Source: an uncultured Pelagibacteraceae bacterium (GTDB lineage Bacteria; Pseudomonadota; Alphaproteobacteria; Pelagibacterales; Pelagibacteraceae). From it: 64,000 nucleotides of DNA. Position 1 is the first letter of the stretch; each line of letters begins with the position of its first letter. Positions 44,885 to 55,874 of the stretch are shown here, piece by piece. The stretch covers positions 1-64,000 of the forward strand of contig CACKCM010000002.1 in assembly GCA_902598735.1 (NCBI GenBank), in the 5' to 3' direction. Under the pieces are notes generated by a model. It was not told the DNA's origin and searched no databases. It worked only from the letters and a program-made list of their open reading frames with translations. The translations under genes and the position numbers were made by a program.

Positions 44885-46308
44885 GTCGTAATTATAACAA
44901 GTGGCACAATTATTGCTACAATAAATGAAATGAATAGTAAGTTTGATAAGATTATTGGACTAAAATTTTCTACAGACATAATATTGCCTACTAATAAACT
45001 TGATTGGAAATTTTGACTTGGGAAAAATAATAACCCTGAGCTTAAACCTAAAATTATTGAGAATAATGATAATCTAGTATTAATTTTTTTCTTAAAGAAA
45101 CCATAGAATATCGTTACAACAGCCGCGCAGCATAGTAGATCTGCAAATAAGAATAAATATAAGATGCTGTAGCCTTTAGAAGCAAAAATAAAAACAATCA
45201 CACATAATAATAAAATTAATTTATTACATTTATTTTTTATTTCTCTACCGCTTAAAAATTTATTTAGTTCTTTTCCATCAATAATTATTAGGCTTGAAAT
45301 AGCGTTTATTAATGTATCAATTGTACTTAATGTTAAAGCTAGAGCCAAAATTAAAATAGAAACAATTATTAAAACATTATCATTAGATAACATTATTTTA
45401 AAAAAAGCTAAATCAGGTTTTATTTTAGGGTCAAGTGAAAAAGATATAAGACCTGTATAGCCCATCCAAAAAACAATCAAAAAAGAAATAATTGATGAGT
45501 AAATTAAACTTTTTTTTAAAATAAAGTTATTTTTTGCAGCAAAGACACGTTGCCAATTACCCTGGTGAAATAAGTTTGTTGCTGCTACAGCAATAAAAAA
45601 TGTCAATCCAGCAGTATAATTTGGAATATAATTTTTACTTACAAGTTTTGCAGAATTTTTTTTAATTAGTTCATAACTATTTATTTCTAAATTTCCTAAA
45701 ATTAAAAATATAGAAAATAATATTATGCTTAAAACTATTATAAATTGATATTTATCTGTAATAATCGAAAGTTTAAATCCACCTCTTAATATATATAAAA
45801 GACATATGATTAAAGTTAGCCCAGATGTTATCCATAAAGGTGTTTTTGAGATTAAATTTAATAAAAAAGCTATTGCTGTGACTTCGGCTATTAAGAAAAT
45901 TGTTAAATAAAATAGAATTAAGGTTAACATTATCTTTAAAATTCCAGTCCCAAATCTTCTTTTTATAAATTCAGTTAGTGACATCCCGTTAGGAAACTCT
46001 CTTCTTATTTTCGGTCCAAAATTTAATAAAAATAACATAGGTGCAGCTGTGCCTAACGCATATCCCATTACTGCCCCTATTCCTCCCCAAGTTGCTGCTG
46101 AGGCTGGTCCAAATAATATCCAAGCTCCCAATGCAGATGCTGATAAACTCGTTGTTAATGAAAAAATACTCTCATTTCTGTCACCAATTATGAGGCTTTT
46201 ATTATCTGAAATTTTTTTTAAATTTATATAACCTAATGCGATAAAAAAAGCGCCTACTATTAGAGTGATAATTAGCGTTGTTTGTGTTGATAGGTATATA
46301 TCTTTCAT
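44857..46308 (-). CDS. thiV: Sodium:solute symporter under TPP riboswitch, probable thiamin-pyrimidine (HMP) transporter
   Basis: A 483-residue member of the sodium:solute symporter family with about 13 transmembrane segments. It has SLSASALGAWILFGPASAATWGG, FPNGMSLTEFIKRRFG (SSS core), and LALALTLSTIDTLINAISSLII. A TPP aptamer lies immediately upstream and its 3' edge carries the Shine-Dalgarno. In SAR11, an SSS protein in this setting (ThiV) is proposed to import 4-amino-5-hydroxymethyl-2-methylpyrimidine, which these bacteria cannot make. The substrate here is inferred from the riboswitch and lineage, not from sequence motifs. Confidence 0.87.
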   Translation of the reverse strand: MKDIYLSTQTTLIITLIVGAFFIALGYINLKKISDNKSLIIGDRNESIFSLTTSLSASALGAWILFGPASAATWGGIGAVMGYALGTAAPMLFLLNFGPKIRREFPNGMSLTEFIKRRFGTGILKIMLTLILFYLTIFLIAEVTAIAFLLNLISKTPLWITSGLTLIICLLYILRGGFKLSIITDKYQFIIVLSIILFSIFLILGNLEINSYELIKKNSAKLVSKNYIPNYTAGLTFFIAVAATNLFHQGNWQRVFAAKNNFILKKSLIYSSIISFLIVFWMGYTGLISFSLDPKIKPDLAFFKIMLSNDNVLIIVSILILALALTLSTIDTLINAISSLIIIDGKELNKFLSGREIKNKCNKLILLLCVIVFIFASKGYSILYLFLFADLLCCAAVVTIFYGFFKKKINTRLSLFSIILGLSSGLLFFPSQNFQSSLLVGNIMSVENFSPIILSNLLFISFIVAIIVPLVIITTYSLRNSLR

Positions 46309-46380
46309 TTATCCCTTACTGAATTACCGGTCAGGTTCTTTGGGTATGATCTCAGTCTTTATGACACCCCTTATACAAAT
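46309..46380 (-). promoter_or_regulatory. TPP (thi-box) riboswitch upstream of thiV
   Basis: On the minus strand the conserved TPP aptamer elements occur in order: GGGGTGTC (46370-46363), CTGAGATCATACCC (46355-46342) and GAACCTGACCGGTAATTC followed by AGTAAGGG (46338-46313). The AAGGG at 46317-46313 doubles as the Shine-Dalgarno of thiV (ATG at 46308). ATTTGT (46380-46375) can pair with ATAAAT (46312-46307), which would form P1 across the start region. No terminator stem with a T run is present, so translational control is the likely mode. Confidence 0.9.
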
Positions 46381-47657
46381 TATATATTTATTTTAGGCAG
46401 GGAGTCAAATGAAGCTGTATCTATTCTAGATGAGTGTTCTCTTCTCATTTTCCAATCGTTACTTATACCAGCTTGAGCTATACTGATTGCATTTCGTCCA
46501 TATTTTGCATTGGTAAAATCGATTGCTCTCATTAATGGTTGAGATTTATTCTCTAAAATTGGTGCTAATAAATTTAGCTCTTTTTCAGAAGCGTCTCTAA
46601 GCTTTGATAAAATAATTCCAGCTTTTTGATAAAAATAACCATATTTATAAATCTTTACTAGTCCGCTAATTGCAGTTTTTACAAGTTCAATACTGTTATT
46701 AGTTGCCACCGGCAATTCAATAGTAATAGAATTTGAATAGTATTTTCTATTTTTATCAAATGGACTTGTTCTTATAAATATAGTGACAGCTCTCGTAGTT
46801 TGTTTATCTGTTCTTATTTTTTCTGCTGCATTTAAACAATGAGTAGTTATAGACTCTTTTAATTTATCTAAACTCTCAACTTTTTTTCCAAACGATCTTG
46901 ATACACAACAACTTTTTCTTCTTGTTTCCTCGGTTTCTAAATCTATACAAGGAATTCCTCTTAACTCCATTACTGTTTTCGCGCCTAAAACATTAGTGCT
47001 TTTCTTAACCCATGTGTTTGAAATATTTTTTAGTTTATAAGCATTGTCTATTCCATTTTTAATATATAGTTTTGATAACTGTCTTCCAACTCCCCATACA
47101 TCTGCAATATCAAAATTTTTTAGTATATTATCAATATTTTCTTTTAGAAATACCACTCCTGCTTTATTTTTTTTGGCAATATGATTTGCAACTTTACTTA
47201 AAGTTTTTGTATTCGAAATTCCTACACTTGTTGGTATTCCTGTCCATTTTAAAACTCTTTCTCTTATTTCTTTTCCATATTCTTCAACTTGTTCATCTTT
47301 GATATGCGATAAATCTAAAAATGCTTCGTCTATAGAATAGATTTCAATTTTATCAGTAAAACCTTTTAAAACTTTCATCACTCGTCTAGAAAGGTCTCCA
47401 TATAATGCATAATTTGAAGAAAATATCTGAACGTTGTTCTTTTTAACTAAATCTTTAACTTTAAAATATGGTTCTCCCATTCTTATTCCAAGTTTTTTTG
47501 CTTCAGTAGATCTTGATATTACACATCCATCATTATTAGATAGCACTACGACTGGTACATTTTGTATTTTAGGATTAAATAATCTTTCGCAGGAAACATA
47601 AAATGAATTACAGTCAATTAATGCAACTTTTTTTCTACTGCTGTTTGTGTATGACAT
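46380..47657 (-). CDS. umuC: Translesion DNA polymerase V catalytic subunit UmuC
   Basis: A 425-residue Y-family polymerase. [19 protein letters not shown] (first acidic site), [28 protein letters not shown] (catalytic Asp-Glu), [25 protein letters not shown] and [11 protein letters not shown] are the family motifs; the C-terminal little finger domain and a UmuC-type tail ([24 protein letters not shown]) are complete. Its 5' end overlaps umuD by 23 bases. It extends 3 residues past the usual start because no later Met exists before VALIDC. The stop meets the TPP aptamer. Confidence 0.96.
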   Translation of the reverse strand: MSYTNSSRKKVALIDCNSFYVSCERLFNPKIQNVPVVVLSNNDGCVISRSTEAKKLGIRMGEPYFKVKDLVKKNNVQIFSSNYALYGDLSRRVMKVLKGFTDKIEIYSIDEAFLDLSHIKDEQVEEYGKEIRERVLKWTGIPTSVGISNTKTLSKVANHIAKKNKAGVVFLKENIDNILKNFDIADVWGVGRQLSKLYIKNGIDNAYKLKNISNTWVKKSTNVLGAKTVMELRGIPCIDLETEETRRKSCCVSRSFGKKVESLDKLKESITTHCLNAAEKIRTDKQTTRAVTIFIRTSPFDKNRKYYSNSITIELPVATNNSIELVKTAISGLVKIYKYGYFYQKAGIILSKLRDASEKELNLLAPILENKSQPLMRAIDFTNAKYGRNAISIAQAGISNDWKMRREHSSRIDTASFDSLPKINI

Positions 47658-48030
47658 ATGTTACTACTCCCCAAATTATTATTTCTGGATTATCTTTTAA
47701 ATTAATTTGATCCGATGTGTTTTTTGAACCTGATGTTAAGTAGTTGTTGCCCTTACTTTTAACCAGAGTTTTGACTACAAGTTCTTCGTTGATATTTGCT
47801 ATAACAGTCGAGAAATTTTTTGGATTTAAACTTTTATCTACTATTAATAGATCTCCATCATATATGCCCACATTAGTCATAGATTTACCTTGTACTCTAA
47901 TGATGAAAGTAGCTGGTGCATTTGTTATGAGATGAGAGTTTAGATCTATATCGTCCTCAATATAATCTGTTGCCGGAGAAGGAAAACCAGCTCCCACTTT
48001 ATGTAAATAATAAGGTATTGTTAACTTCAT
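47635..48030 (-). CDS. umuD: Translesion polymerase V accessory protein UmuD
   Basis: A 131-residue LexA-like S24 peptidase that self-cleaves and then joins UmuC. The cleavage site is Ala-Gly in [12 protein letters not shown] (about residues 12-16). The catalytic Ser lies in [23 protein letters not shown], and the Lys in [10 protein letters not shown]. Length is near the family norm (139). A promoter with a LexA-type operator sits just upstream. Confidence 0.95.
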   Translation of the reverse strand: MKLTIPYYLHKVGAGFPSPATDYIEDDIDLNSHLITNAPATFIIRVQGKSMTNVGIYDGDLLIVDKSLNPKNFSTVIANINEELVVKTLVKSKGNNYLTSGSKNTSDQINLKDNPEIIIWGVVTYVIHKQQ

Positions 48031-48034
48031 AAAT

Positions 48035-48049
48035 GTTCTTGTTTTGTTC
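48035..48049 (-). promoter_or_regulatory. LexA (SOS) operator of umuDC
   Basis: GTTCTTGTTTTGTTC on the plus strand is a direct repeat GTTC-N7-GTTC, the LexA box of Alphaproteobacteria (GAAC-N7-GAAC on the umuD strand). It ends 4 bases before the umuD ATG and sits directly downstream of a TATAAA -10 hexamer, so LexA would cover the transcription start. Confidence 0.88.
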
Positions 48050-48079
48050 TTTATAGCTGATAAATTACCTTTCAGTCAA
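48050..48079 (-). promoter_or_regulatory. Sigma-70-type promoter of umuDC
   Basis: On the minus strand TTGACT (48079-48074) and TATAAA (48055-48050) are separated by 18 bases, a good -35/-10 pair. The predicted start falls in the LexA operator, which gives a very short leader. It is recognised by pattern only. Confidence 0.7.
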
Positions 48080-48155
48080 CCCCCTTTTCAAAAGGTTGTT
48101 AAAGTGGGTCAAATTGCAAATCGAAAAAAAGAGAGAGATTAGCTATTAACACAAA

Positions 48156-48926
48156 GTGATTAAAAAAATATTTTCAGTATTATTAGTATTACTTGTAACA
48201 ACAAGTGCTCAAGCTGCATCTAAGTTAGACACAATCAGAAAAAGTGGTGAGCTAAGAGTTGGTACGACAGGAGACTGGGATCCAATGTCAATGAAAGATC
48301 CAAAAACAAACAAGTACAAAGGATTTGATATTGATGTGATGAATGAACTAGCTAAAGATTTGGGCGTAAAAGTCAAATTTGTGCCTGCAGAGTGGAAAAC
48401 TATTGTTGCAGGTATAACAGCTGATAGATACGATATATCAACTAGTGTAACCAAAACGCCAAAAAGAGCGGAAGTAGCTGGGTTTACAGCTACGTATTAC
48501 AAGTATGCAACAGTCCCACTTGTTTTAAAAAAGAATTTAAAAAAGTTTTCAACTTGGGAGTCTCTAAACAATAGTAGTGTTACAATAGCTACAACGTTAG
48601 GTACATCTCAGGAAGAAAAAGCAAAAGAATTTTTTCCAAAATCAAAACTTCAATCAGTTGAGGCTCCTGCAAGAGATTTCCAAGAAGTTTTAGCAGGTAG
48701 AGCTGACGGAAATATTACAAGTTCAACAGAAGCAAACAAACTAGTTATTAAATATCCCCAATTAGCTATAGTTCCTGATGGAGGAAAAAATCCAGCATTT
48801 TTAGCGATGATGGTTCCGAAGGGTGACAAGATATGGAATGATTACGTCAGCAATTGGATTAAGAAAAAACAATCATCTGGATTTTTTAAAACTTTACTGG
48901 CAAAGTACGATCTAAAAAGCTTATAA
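48156..48926 (+). CDS. Periplasmic amino-acid-type ABC binding protein (SBP family 3)
   Basis: A 256-residue solute-binding protein with a signal peptide ([20 protein letters not shown], cleavage after AQA), starting with GTG. The mature domain has [77 protein letters not shown] and a [20 protein letters not shown] stretch, the family 3 pattern (amino acids and cyclohexadienyl-type ligands). The ligand is not determined. A permease gene follows after 41 bases. Confidence 0.9.
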   Translation: MIKKIFSVLLVLLVTTSAQAASKLDTIRKSGELRVGTTGDWDPMSMKDPKTNKYKGFDIDVMNELAKDLGVKVKFVPAEWKTIVAGITADRYDISTSVTKTPKRAEVAGFTATYYKYATVPLVLKKNLKKFSTWESLNNSSVTIATTLGTSQEEKAKEFFPKSKLQSVEAPARDFQEVLAGRADGNITSSTEANKLVIKYPQLAIVPDGGKNPAFLAMMVPKGDKIWNDYVSNWIKKKQSSGFFKTLLAKYDLKSL

Positions 48927-48967
48927 TTTAAGTTTCAATACCTTCCATTTACAAATATAGTCAATTA

Positions 48968-49702
48968 GTGAGATTTTTAAAAATAATTTCTATTTTATTT
49001 TTGCTTCAAGGATGTAGTTCTAACTATGAATGGGGTTGGTATATTCTAAGTCCAGATAATATAGATGGTTTAACTAATCTAAAATTCTTAATTAGCGGAA
49101 TTACAACTACGATTTATATTTCAGTAGTTTCAATAATTCTAGCAATGATTATCGGTTTGATAGTTGCTCTACCTTCGTTGTCAAATAATAAATTCTTAAC
49201 TTATTTCAACATAACATACGTAGAAATTGTTAGAGCCATCCCTTTATTAGTTTTAATTCTTTGGATTTATTATGGCCTTCCAATCATGATTGGAGTAAGT
49301 TTCTCGCCATTTGTATCCGGAATAATAGCTTTGACCATTAGTGAGAGTGCGTTTCAAGCAGAAATTTTTAGAGCTGGAATTAATTCAATTTCAAAAGGTC
49401 AACATGAAGTATCTGAGTCATTAGGAATGGATTTCTGGAGAAAAATGAGATTAGTAATTCTTCCTCAAGCGGTTAAAGTTGTGTTACCAGCCATGGGAAA
49501 CCAATTTGTTTATGTTTTAAAAATGTCCTCTCTAGTGTCAATTATAGGTATAGGGGATTTAACAAGAAAAGCTAATGAGCTAGTCACAACAACCTATAGG
49601 CCTTTAGAAATATATACTTTTTTAATTCTGGAATATTTAGTGCTTATCTTGGTTGTATCTTATTTTGTAAGAAAATTAGAGAGTAAACTAGAATACAAAT
49701 AA
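48968..49702 (+). CDS. Amino-acid ABC transporter permease (HisM/GlnP type)
   Basis: A 244-residue permease starting with GTG. After an unusual N-terminal segment (FLKIISILFLLQGCSSNYEWGWYI) about five transmembrane helices follow. The EAA loop is visible in SESAFQAEIFRAGINSISKGQHEVSESLGM, followed by RLVILPQAVKVVLPAMGNQFV. It likely works as a homodimer with the binding protein encoded upstream. No ATPase gene follows: the next gene is convergent. It overlaps the MATE gene end by 15 bases. Confidence 0.9.
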   Translation: MRFLKIISILFLLQGCSSNYEWGWYILSPDNIDGLTNLKFLISGITTTIYISVVSIILAMIIGLIVALPSLSNNKFLTYFNITYVEIVRAIPLLVLILWIYYGLPIMIGVSFSPFVSGIIALTISESAFQAEIFRAGINSISKGQHEVSESLGMDFWRKMRLVILPQAVKVVLPAMGNQFVYVLKMSSLVSIIGIGDLTRKANELVTTTYRPLEIYTFLILEYLVLILVVSYFVRKLESKLEYK

Positions 49703-51049
49703 TTTTTTAAAAGAAATTTTAAATACTCTCTTTAAAAAGAATGGTACGAAAGTCAATACAACTAATCCCATCATCCAATTCGTTACTAAAATCGTATAAA
49801 AAATATCTTGATACTCACCATTTCTAATATTTATTACATACCATAGTGACATAAATGGAATTAACGTTAGTCTTAGAATTGTCATATACAAACTAAAAAT
49901 TGGTCTTTTGAGTGCCTGGAATAAAGCAGAGGTAATAAAGAAGACGGGGTACACGGGTCCAATTAAAGCGGCAACTTGCAAGTAAAGCGCACCTCTTCGA
50001 ATAACTTCTAAATCATTAGTAAAAAAAGAGATTATAATTTCTGAAGTTAGATAAACAAATATACCTGCTAATACCATAAATCCTGAACCAAACATTAGAG
50101 CTTTTCCATATACTTCTTTTACTCTAAAATACATTTTTGCTCCAAAATTTTGGCCTGCAATTGATAAAACAGCAGTATTTAAACCTATGACTGGTAACAA
50201 TAAAACTTGTTCTATTCTTACAGCAGTACCATAACCCGCTGTAGCTAATTCACCAAACTGACCAACAAAATAGAAAATATTGAATACTCCAAACATTATC
50301 ATCAACATAGTAAACATTATTGGCACTGATTGTTTGAAGAGCAAGCTTAAGTACTCAATTTTTGGTTTAAAGCATTCTAGATAAAGGAATTTTTTTAATT
50401 TACAGCAATAAACTTTATTAACTAAATATATTAAGCCAATACACTGAGAAACTAGCGTAGCGATAGCTAAACCAGCAATCCCAAATGCCGGTATAAATCC
50501 ATAACCAAAAATAAATAATGGATTTAAAAAAATATTTAAGAAAAAGGTAAAAATTAAAACATTTCTATAACTTCTTGTATCACCTTGGGCATTTAAAGTT
50601 CCGTTTAAAGATAGTTGAACTAATACAATGATAGCTCCAAAAAAAATTATATCTAAATATTCACGTGTTAAGATTATACTTTCTTCAGTAGAACCCATAA
50701 TTCTCAAGAGTTCATCAGAAAAATTTAAGCCAAATAAAGTTACGAAAATTGAAATTACGATTGCTAATACTATTGATTGAGCAACGTACATTGAGGCTTT
50801 CCTATCCTCTTTAGCTCCAATTGAATTACTGATTAAAGCTGTAGTTCCGGCTCCAATACCAACCGCAACAGCTATTGCTATGAAGTATATTGGCCATGAT
50901 TTTGCAATCGCTGCTAACGCTTCTGGTGAAATTCTACCTGCAAAATAAGTATCAACTAAATTATAAAAAGTTTGAAATAGAGATCCTGTGCTTGCAGGTA
51001 TGGTCACTTTTCTTAAAAGTTGCCAAATTGAACCTTTAGTCAAATCCAT
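49688..51049 (-). CDS. MATE family multidrug/sodium efflux transporter
   Basis: A 453-residue polytopic protein with about 12 helices in two homologous bundles. The N-terminus LTKGSIWQLLRKVTIPASTGSLFQTFYNLVDTYFAGRISPEALAAIA is the classic MatE start; the second repeat begins near LFKQSVPIMFTMLMIMFGVFNIFYFVGQFGE with YGTAVRIEQVLLLP. It would export cations or drugs in exchange for sodium or protons. It is 2 bases downstream of trhO. Confidence 0.92.
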   Translation of the reverse strand: MDLTKGSIWQLLRKVTIPASTGSLFQTFYNLVDTYFAGRISPEALAAIAKSWPIYFIAIAVAVGIGAGTTALISNSIGAKEDRKASMYVAQSIVLAIVISIFVTLFGLNFSDELLRIMGSTEESIILTREYLDIIFFGAIIVLVQLSLNGTLNAQGDTRSYRNVLIFTFFLNIFLNPLFIFGYGFIPAFGIAGLAIATLVSQCIGLIYLVNKVYCCKLKKFLYLECFKPKIEYLSLLFKQSVPIMFTMLMIMFGVFNIFYFVGQFGELATAGYGTAVRIEQVLLLPVIGLNTAVLSIAGQNFGAKMYFRVKEVYGKALMFGSGFMVLAGIFVYLTSEIIISFFTNDLEVIRRGALYLQVAALIGPVYPVFFITSALFQALKRPIFSLYMTILRLTLIPFMSLWYVINIRNGEYQDIFYTILVTNWMMGLVVLTFVPFFLKRVFKISFKKLFVF

Positions 51050-51051
51050 AA

Positions 51052-51957
51052 TTAATATTCCTTTTGAAATTTATGCTTTCTTCCAGCTTTTTTAGCAAGA
51101 TTAATTTGATTTTGCCTCATGCGAAATCTTATTTTTTGTGAATTTGAGAGTGTGTCATAACACCTTGGACACGAAACACCTTCCTCATATTTGTAAGATT
51201 TTTTATCTTTTATTGAAAAAGTCATTCGACATCCACTGCATACAGAGTAAGTTCCTTGTTTTAATTTGTGTTTAAGAGATACTCTATTATCAAAAACAAA
51301 ACACTCTCCTTTCCATAGACTCTCTTTCCTCTCAGTTTTTTTCAAATAATTAAGTATTCCTCCTTTTAACTGAAAAACATTTTTAAACCCTTTTCTTTTT
51401 AAAAATATTGAGGCCTTTTCACATCTAATTCCTCCAGTACAGAACATTGCTACAGGTTTGGCTTTATTGACTTTTTTTAGATATTTCGGAAAATCTCTAA
51501 AATTTTGAATATTTGGATTTATAGAATTTTTAAAGGTGCCCACATCATGTTCAAATGGTTTTCTAGCATCTATAACTAAAGTTTCTTTATTTGAAATAAG
51601 TTTATTCCATGATTTTCCAGAAACATATCTATTAAGTTTTTTATTATTTGGGTTTATTTTTAAACCCAATGGAACAACTTCATTTTTGATTTTTATCTTA
51701 CCTTTGTGGAATGGTTGAAAAAGACTTTGAGACATATTCTTACTATCAAAGTCCTTCAACCGAAATTGTCTTTTTATAATCTTTACTATTTTGCTTATAT
51801 CATTTTTTTTGCCTGCAATTGTTCCATTTATACCCTCTGCTGATAAAATTATTGTGCCCCTCACATTATTTTTAAAAATTTCTTTTTGAAATAAAGATTT
51901 ATATTTTTTCAGAAATTTTATCTTTTTAAACTTATAAAAACCAAAAATTGTATACAT
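51052..51957 (-). CDS. trhO: tRNA uridine hydroxylase / rhodanese-related protein TrhO
   Basis: A 301-residue UPF0176 (YceA) protein that uses oxygen to hydroxylate U34 of tRNA. An N-terminal acylphosphatase-like domain (GTIILSAEGINGTIAGKK) is followed by a rhodanese domain with LVIDARKPFEHDVGTFKNSINP and the catalytic loop MFCTGGIRCEKASIFL (two Cys), and then a C-terminal zinc-like region with CSGCRMTF and CPRCYD. Length matches the family. The ATG is adjacent to the O-methyltransferase stop. Confidence 0.92.
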   Translation of the reverse strand: MYTIFGFYKFKKIKFLKKYKSLFQKEIFKNNVRGTIILSAEGINGTIAGKKNDISKIVKIIKRQFRLKDFDSKNMSQSLFQPFHKGKIKIKNEVVPLGLKINPNNKKLNRYVSGKSWNKLISNKETLVIDARKPFEHDVGTFKNSINPNIQNFRDFPKYLKKVNKAKPVAMFCTGGIRCEKASIFLKRKGFKNVFQLKGGILNYLKKTERKESLWKGECFVFDNRVSLKHKLKQGTYSVCSGCRMTFSIKDKKSYKYEEGVSCPRCYDTLSNSQKIRFRMRQNQINLAKKAGRKHKFQKEY

Positions 51958-52610
51958 TATTTTTTAATACAAATTGTAAGTCCATCACCTATTGGAATAA
52001 TATTTTTTGCAACTCTGCTATCTTTCTTAATGTGTGTATTAAATTCCCTTATAATATTTGTAAATTTATCGTTTTTCGTATCATCTATTACTTCTCCGTG
52101 CCATAAAACATTATCTATAACAATAAGTCCATTTTTATTAATAAGATCCATAGATGCTTCATAGTATTTTAGGTAATTTTCCTTATCAGCATCAATAAAA
52201 ATTAAATCAAATCTTTGACTTGAATCTTTCAATTCATTAAGGCTTTCAATAGCAGGTTTTACAATTTGCTTTATTTTTTTTTCATTTGCTTTTTTATAAA
52301 ATGATTGTGCTTTCGTACTGAATTCAGGACTTTTATCTAAGCTAATTAGAAGACCATCAGATGGAAGGGCTAAGGCCATTGATAAAGCGCTAAAACCTGT
52401 AAAACTTCCTATTTCTAAAATCTTTTTAATATTAGAGATTTTAATTAATGTTTGTAGAAATTGTGCTTGAGAAACTGAAATCTGTAATCTCTGTTGATCA
52501 CCAAGACTTATATTATATTGAATTATCTCTTTCTGAACATCAGTTAAAGATTCTGAATGATCAATAATGTATTTTTCAAGATTTTCAGTTAAATCTAATT
52601 TCTTAGGCAT
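51957..52610 (-). CDS. Class I SAM-dependent O-methyltransferase (caffeoyl-CoA type)
   Basis: A 217-residue methyltransferase of the O-methyltransferase family 3. SAM-binding motif I is KKILEIGSFTGFSALSMALALP, followed by LISLDKSPE, RFDLIFIDADKENYLKYYE (motif with the metal Asp), LIVIDNVLWHGEV and a C-terminal PIGDGLTICIKK. The acceptor is not known. The family methylates small catechol-like compounds in many bacteria. It is 2 bases after gatB, on the same strand. Confidence 0.88.
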   Translation of the reverse strand: MPKKLDLTENLEKYIIDHSESLTDVQKEIIQYNISLGDQQRLQISVSQAQFLQTLIKISNIKKILEIGSFTGFSALSMALALPSDGLLISLDKSPEFSTKAQSFYKKANEKKIKQIVKPAIESLNELKDSSQRFDLIFIDADKENYLKYYEASMDLINKNGLIVIDNVLWHGEVIDDTKNDKFTNIIREFNTHIKKDSRVAKNIIPIGDGLTICIKK

Positions 52611-52612
52611 AA

Positions 52613-54078
52613 TTAGCCTTTTAAAAGTTTTTTTAGAATTTCATTTGTCAATTGAGGGTTTGCTTTCCCACCAGATAATTTCATAACCTGTCCAACAAAA
52701 AAACCAAACAATTTTTCTTTTCCAGCTTTATATTGATTAACTTTATCTTTATTTTTTGATAGTATTTCATTAATCATTTTCTCTAATTCTTTAGGATCGC
52801 TTTGTTGTTTCATCCCTTTTGACTCTATGATTTTTTTTGGGTTATCACCGCTTTCAACCATAATTTCAAAAACTTCTTTTGCTATTCTTCCTGAAATTTC
52901 TCCAGATTTAATTGATTGTACTAACTCAGCAAAATTTTTAGCAGAAATTGGTGAGTTAGAAATATTAAGTCCTTTGTCGTTGAGCATTGCAAATAAATCA
53001 CCCATCATCCATGTAGCTGCTAGTTTTTTGTCAGATAATTTTGCAACTTCCTCATAATAATCAGAGATTTCTTTTTCGGAAACCAGTACGTTTGCTTCGT
53101 ATGAGTTAAGCCCATATTCTTGAATAAATCTCTCCTTCTTATTATCTGGCAACTCAGGCAAAGATTTTTTTAAATCATCAATTAATTTTTGTTCAAGTTT
53201 TAACGGTAAAAGATCTGGATCAGGAAAGTATCTATAATCGTGAGCATCTTCTTTTGATCTCATTGATCTTGTTTCATTTTTTTTTGTATCAAATAATCTT
53301 GTTTCTTGATCTATCTTTTTTCCATCTTCTAGTAATTCAACCTGTCGATTAGCCTCATATTCAATTGCCATTTGCATAAATTTAATTGAATTTACATTTT
53401 TAATTTCACATCTTGTGCCGAAATTTTTATCGCCTACTTTTCTTACTGATACATTTACATCTGCTCTTAATGAACCTTCTTGCATATTGCCATCACATGT
53501 GCCCAAGTATCTCATAATGGTTCTTAATTTTTTTATGTAAGCATTTACTTCATCGGGCGAACGAAGATGGGGTTTGCTAACGATTTCCATTAAAGCTATT
53601 CCAGAACGATTTAAATCAACGTAAGTGCTTGAAGGATCCATATCATGGATACTTTTACCTGCATCCTGTTCTAAATGAAGCCTTTCAATGCCAATTTCTT
53701 TTGAACCATAAGGCATATCTAGTAAAACTTTTCCTTCACCAACAATAGGATTTTTATATTGGGAAATCTGGTAGCCCTGTGGAAGATCTGCATAAAAATA
53801 ATTTTTTCTATCGAATACTGAATAATTATTTATTTTTGCATTTAAACCTAAGCCTGTTCTTACAGCTTGTTTCACGCACTCCTCATTGATAACTGGTAGC
53901 ATTCCGGGAAAAGCAGAGTCAATTAAACTTACTTGTCTGTTAGGATCAGCTCCGAATTTAGTTGAGGAGCCTGAAAAAAGTTTAGAATTAGAAAGGACTT
54001 GAGCATGAACTTCTAAACCTATAACTACTTCATACTTCCCTTTCTCACCATTTATAAAATAATCAAATTTTTCTTTGC

Positions 54079-54082
<4 letters not shown>
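52613..54082 (-). CDS. gatB: Asp/Glu-tRNA amidotransferase subunit B
   Basis: A 489-residue GatB that binds mischarged Glu-tRNA(Gln) or Asp-tRNA(Asn). [74 protein letters not shown] and a C-terminal helical YqeY-like tail ([27 protein letters not shown]) are all present. The ATG at 54082 overlaps the gatA stop as ATGA and is preferred over GTG codons up to 54091. Confidence 0.97.
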
Positions 54083-55535
<1,453 letters not shown>

Positions 55536-55536
<1 letters not shown>

Positions 55537-55823
55537 TACTCAACCACCTTTGGAACTACAAAAAACTCCTCATTTTTTTTTGGAGAATTTTTAAGAATTT
55601 TTTCTCTTATCTTGCCATCACTGATTTCGTCTTTCCTTGATCTTAATGACTGGTTTAAAATCGATGTTAATGGTTCAACTTTATCAGTATTCAGTTCATT
55701 TAATTGCTCAATAAACTTGAAAATTGAGTTTAAATCTTTGGTTAAACTGTCTACTTTAGCTTCATCAACTGAAATTCGAGCTAATTTAGCTACATGTTTA
55801 ATTTTCTCTTTATCTAAGGACAT
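55536..55823 (-). CDS. gatC: Asp/Glu-tRNA amidotransferase subunit C
   Basis: A 95-residue GatC that wraps GatA and GatB together. The N-terminal helix [21 protein letters not shown], and [25 protein letters not shown] and the end [19 protein letters not shown] follow the family closely. It is the first gene of gatCAB and is divergent from ruvX across 51 bases. Confidence 0.96.
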
Positions 55824-55874
55824 TTGTGCAATAAGTTAATTTAAATGTGTTTTATCACAAATTAGGTAAATTTC

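Noticed and set aside
48083-48095. Palindrome CCTTTTCAAAAGG between umuD and the amino-acid binding-protein gene
   Set aside because: It is short and lies upstream of both promoters; no T run follows it and no known operator matches, so it was not called as a terminator or a regulator site.
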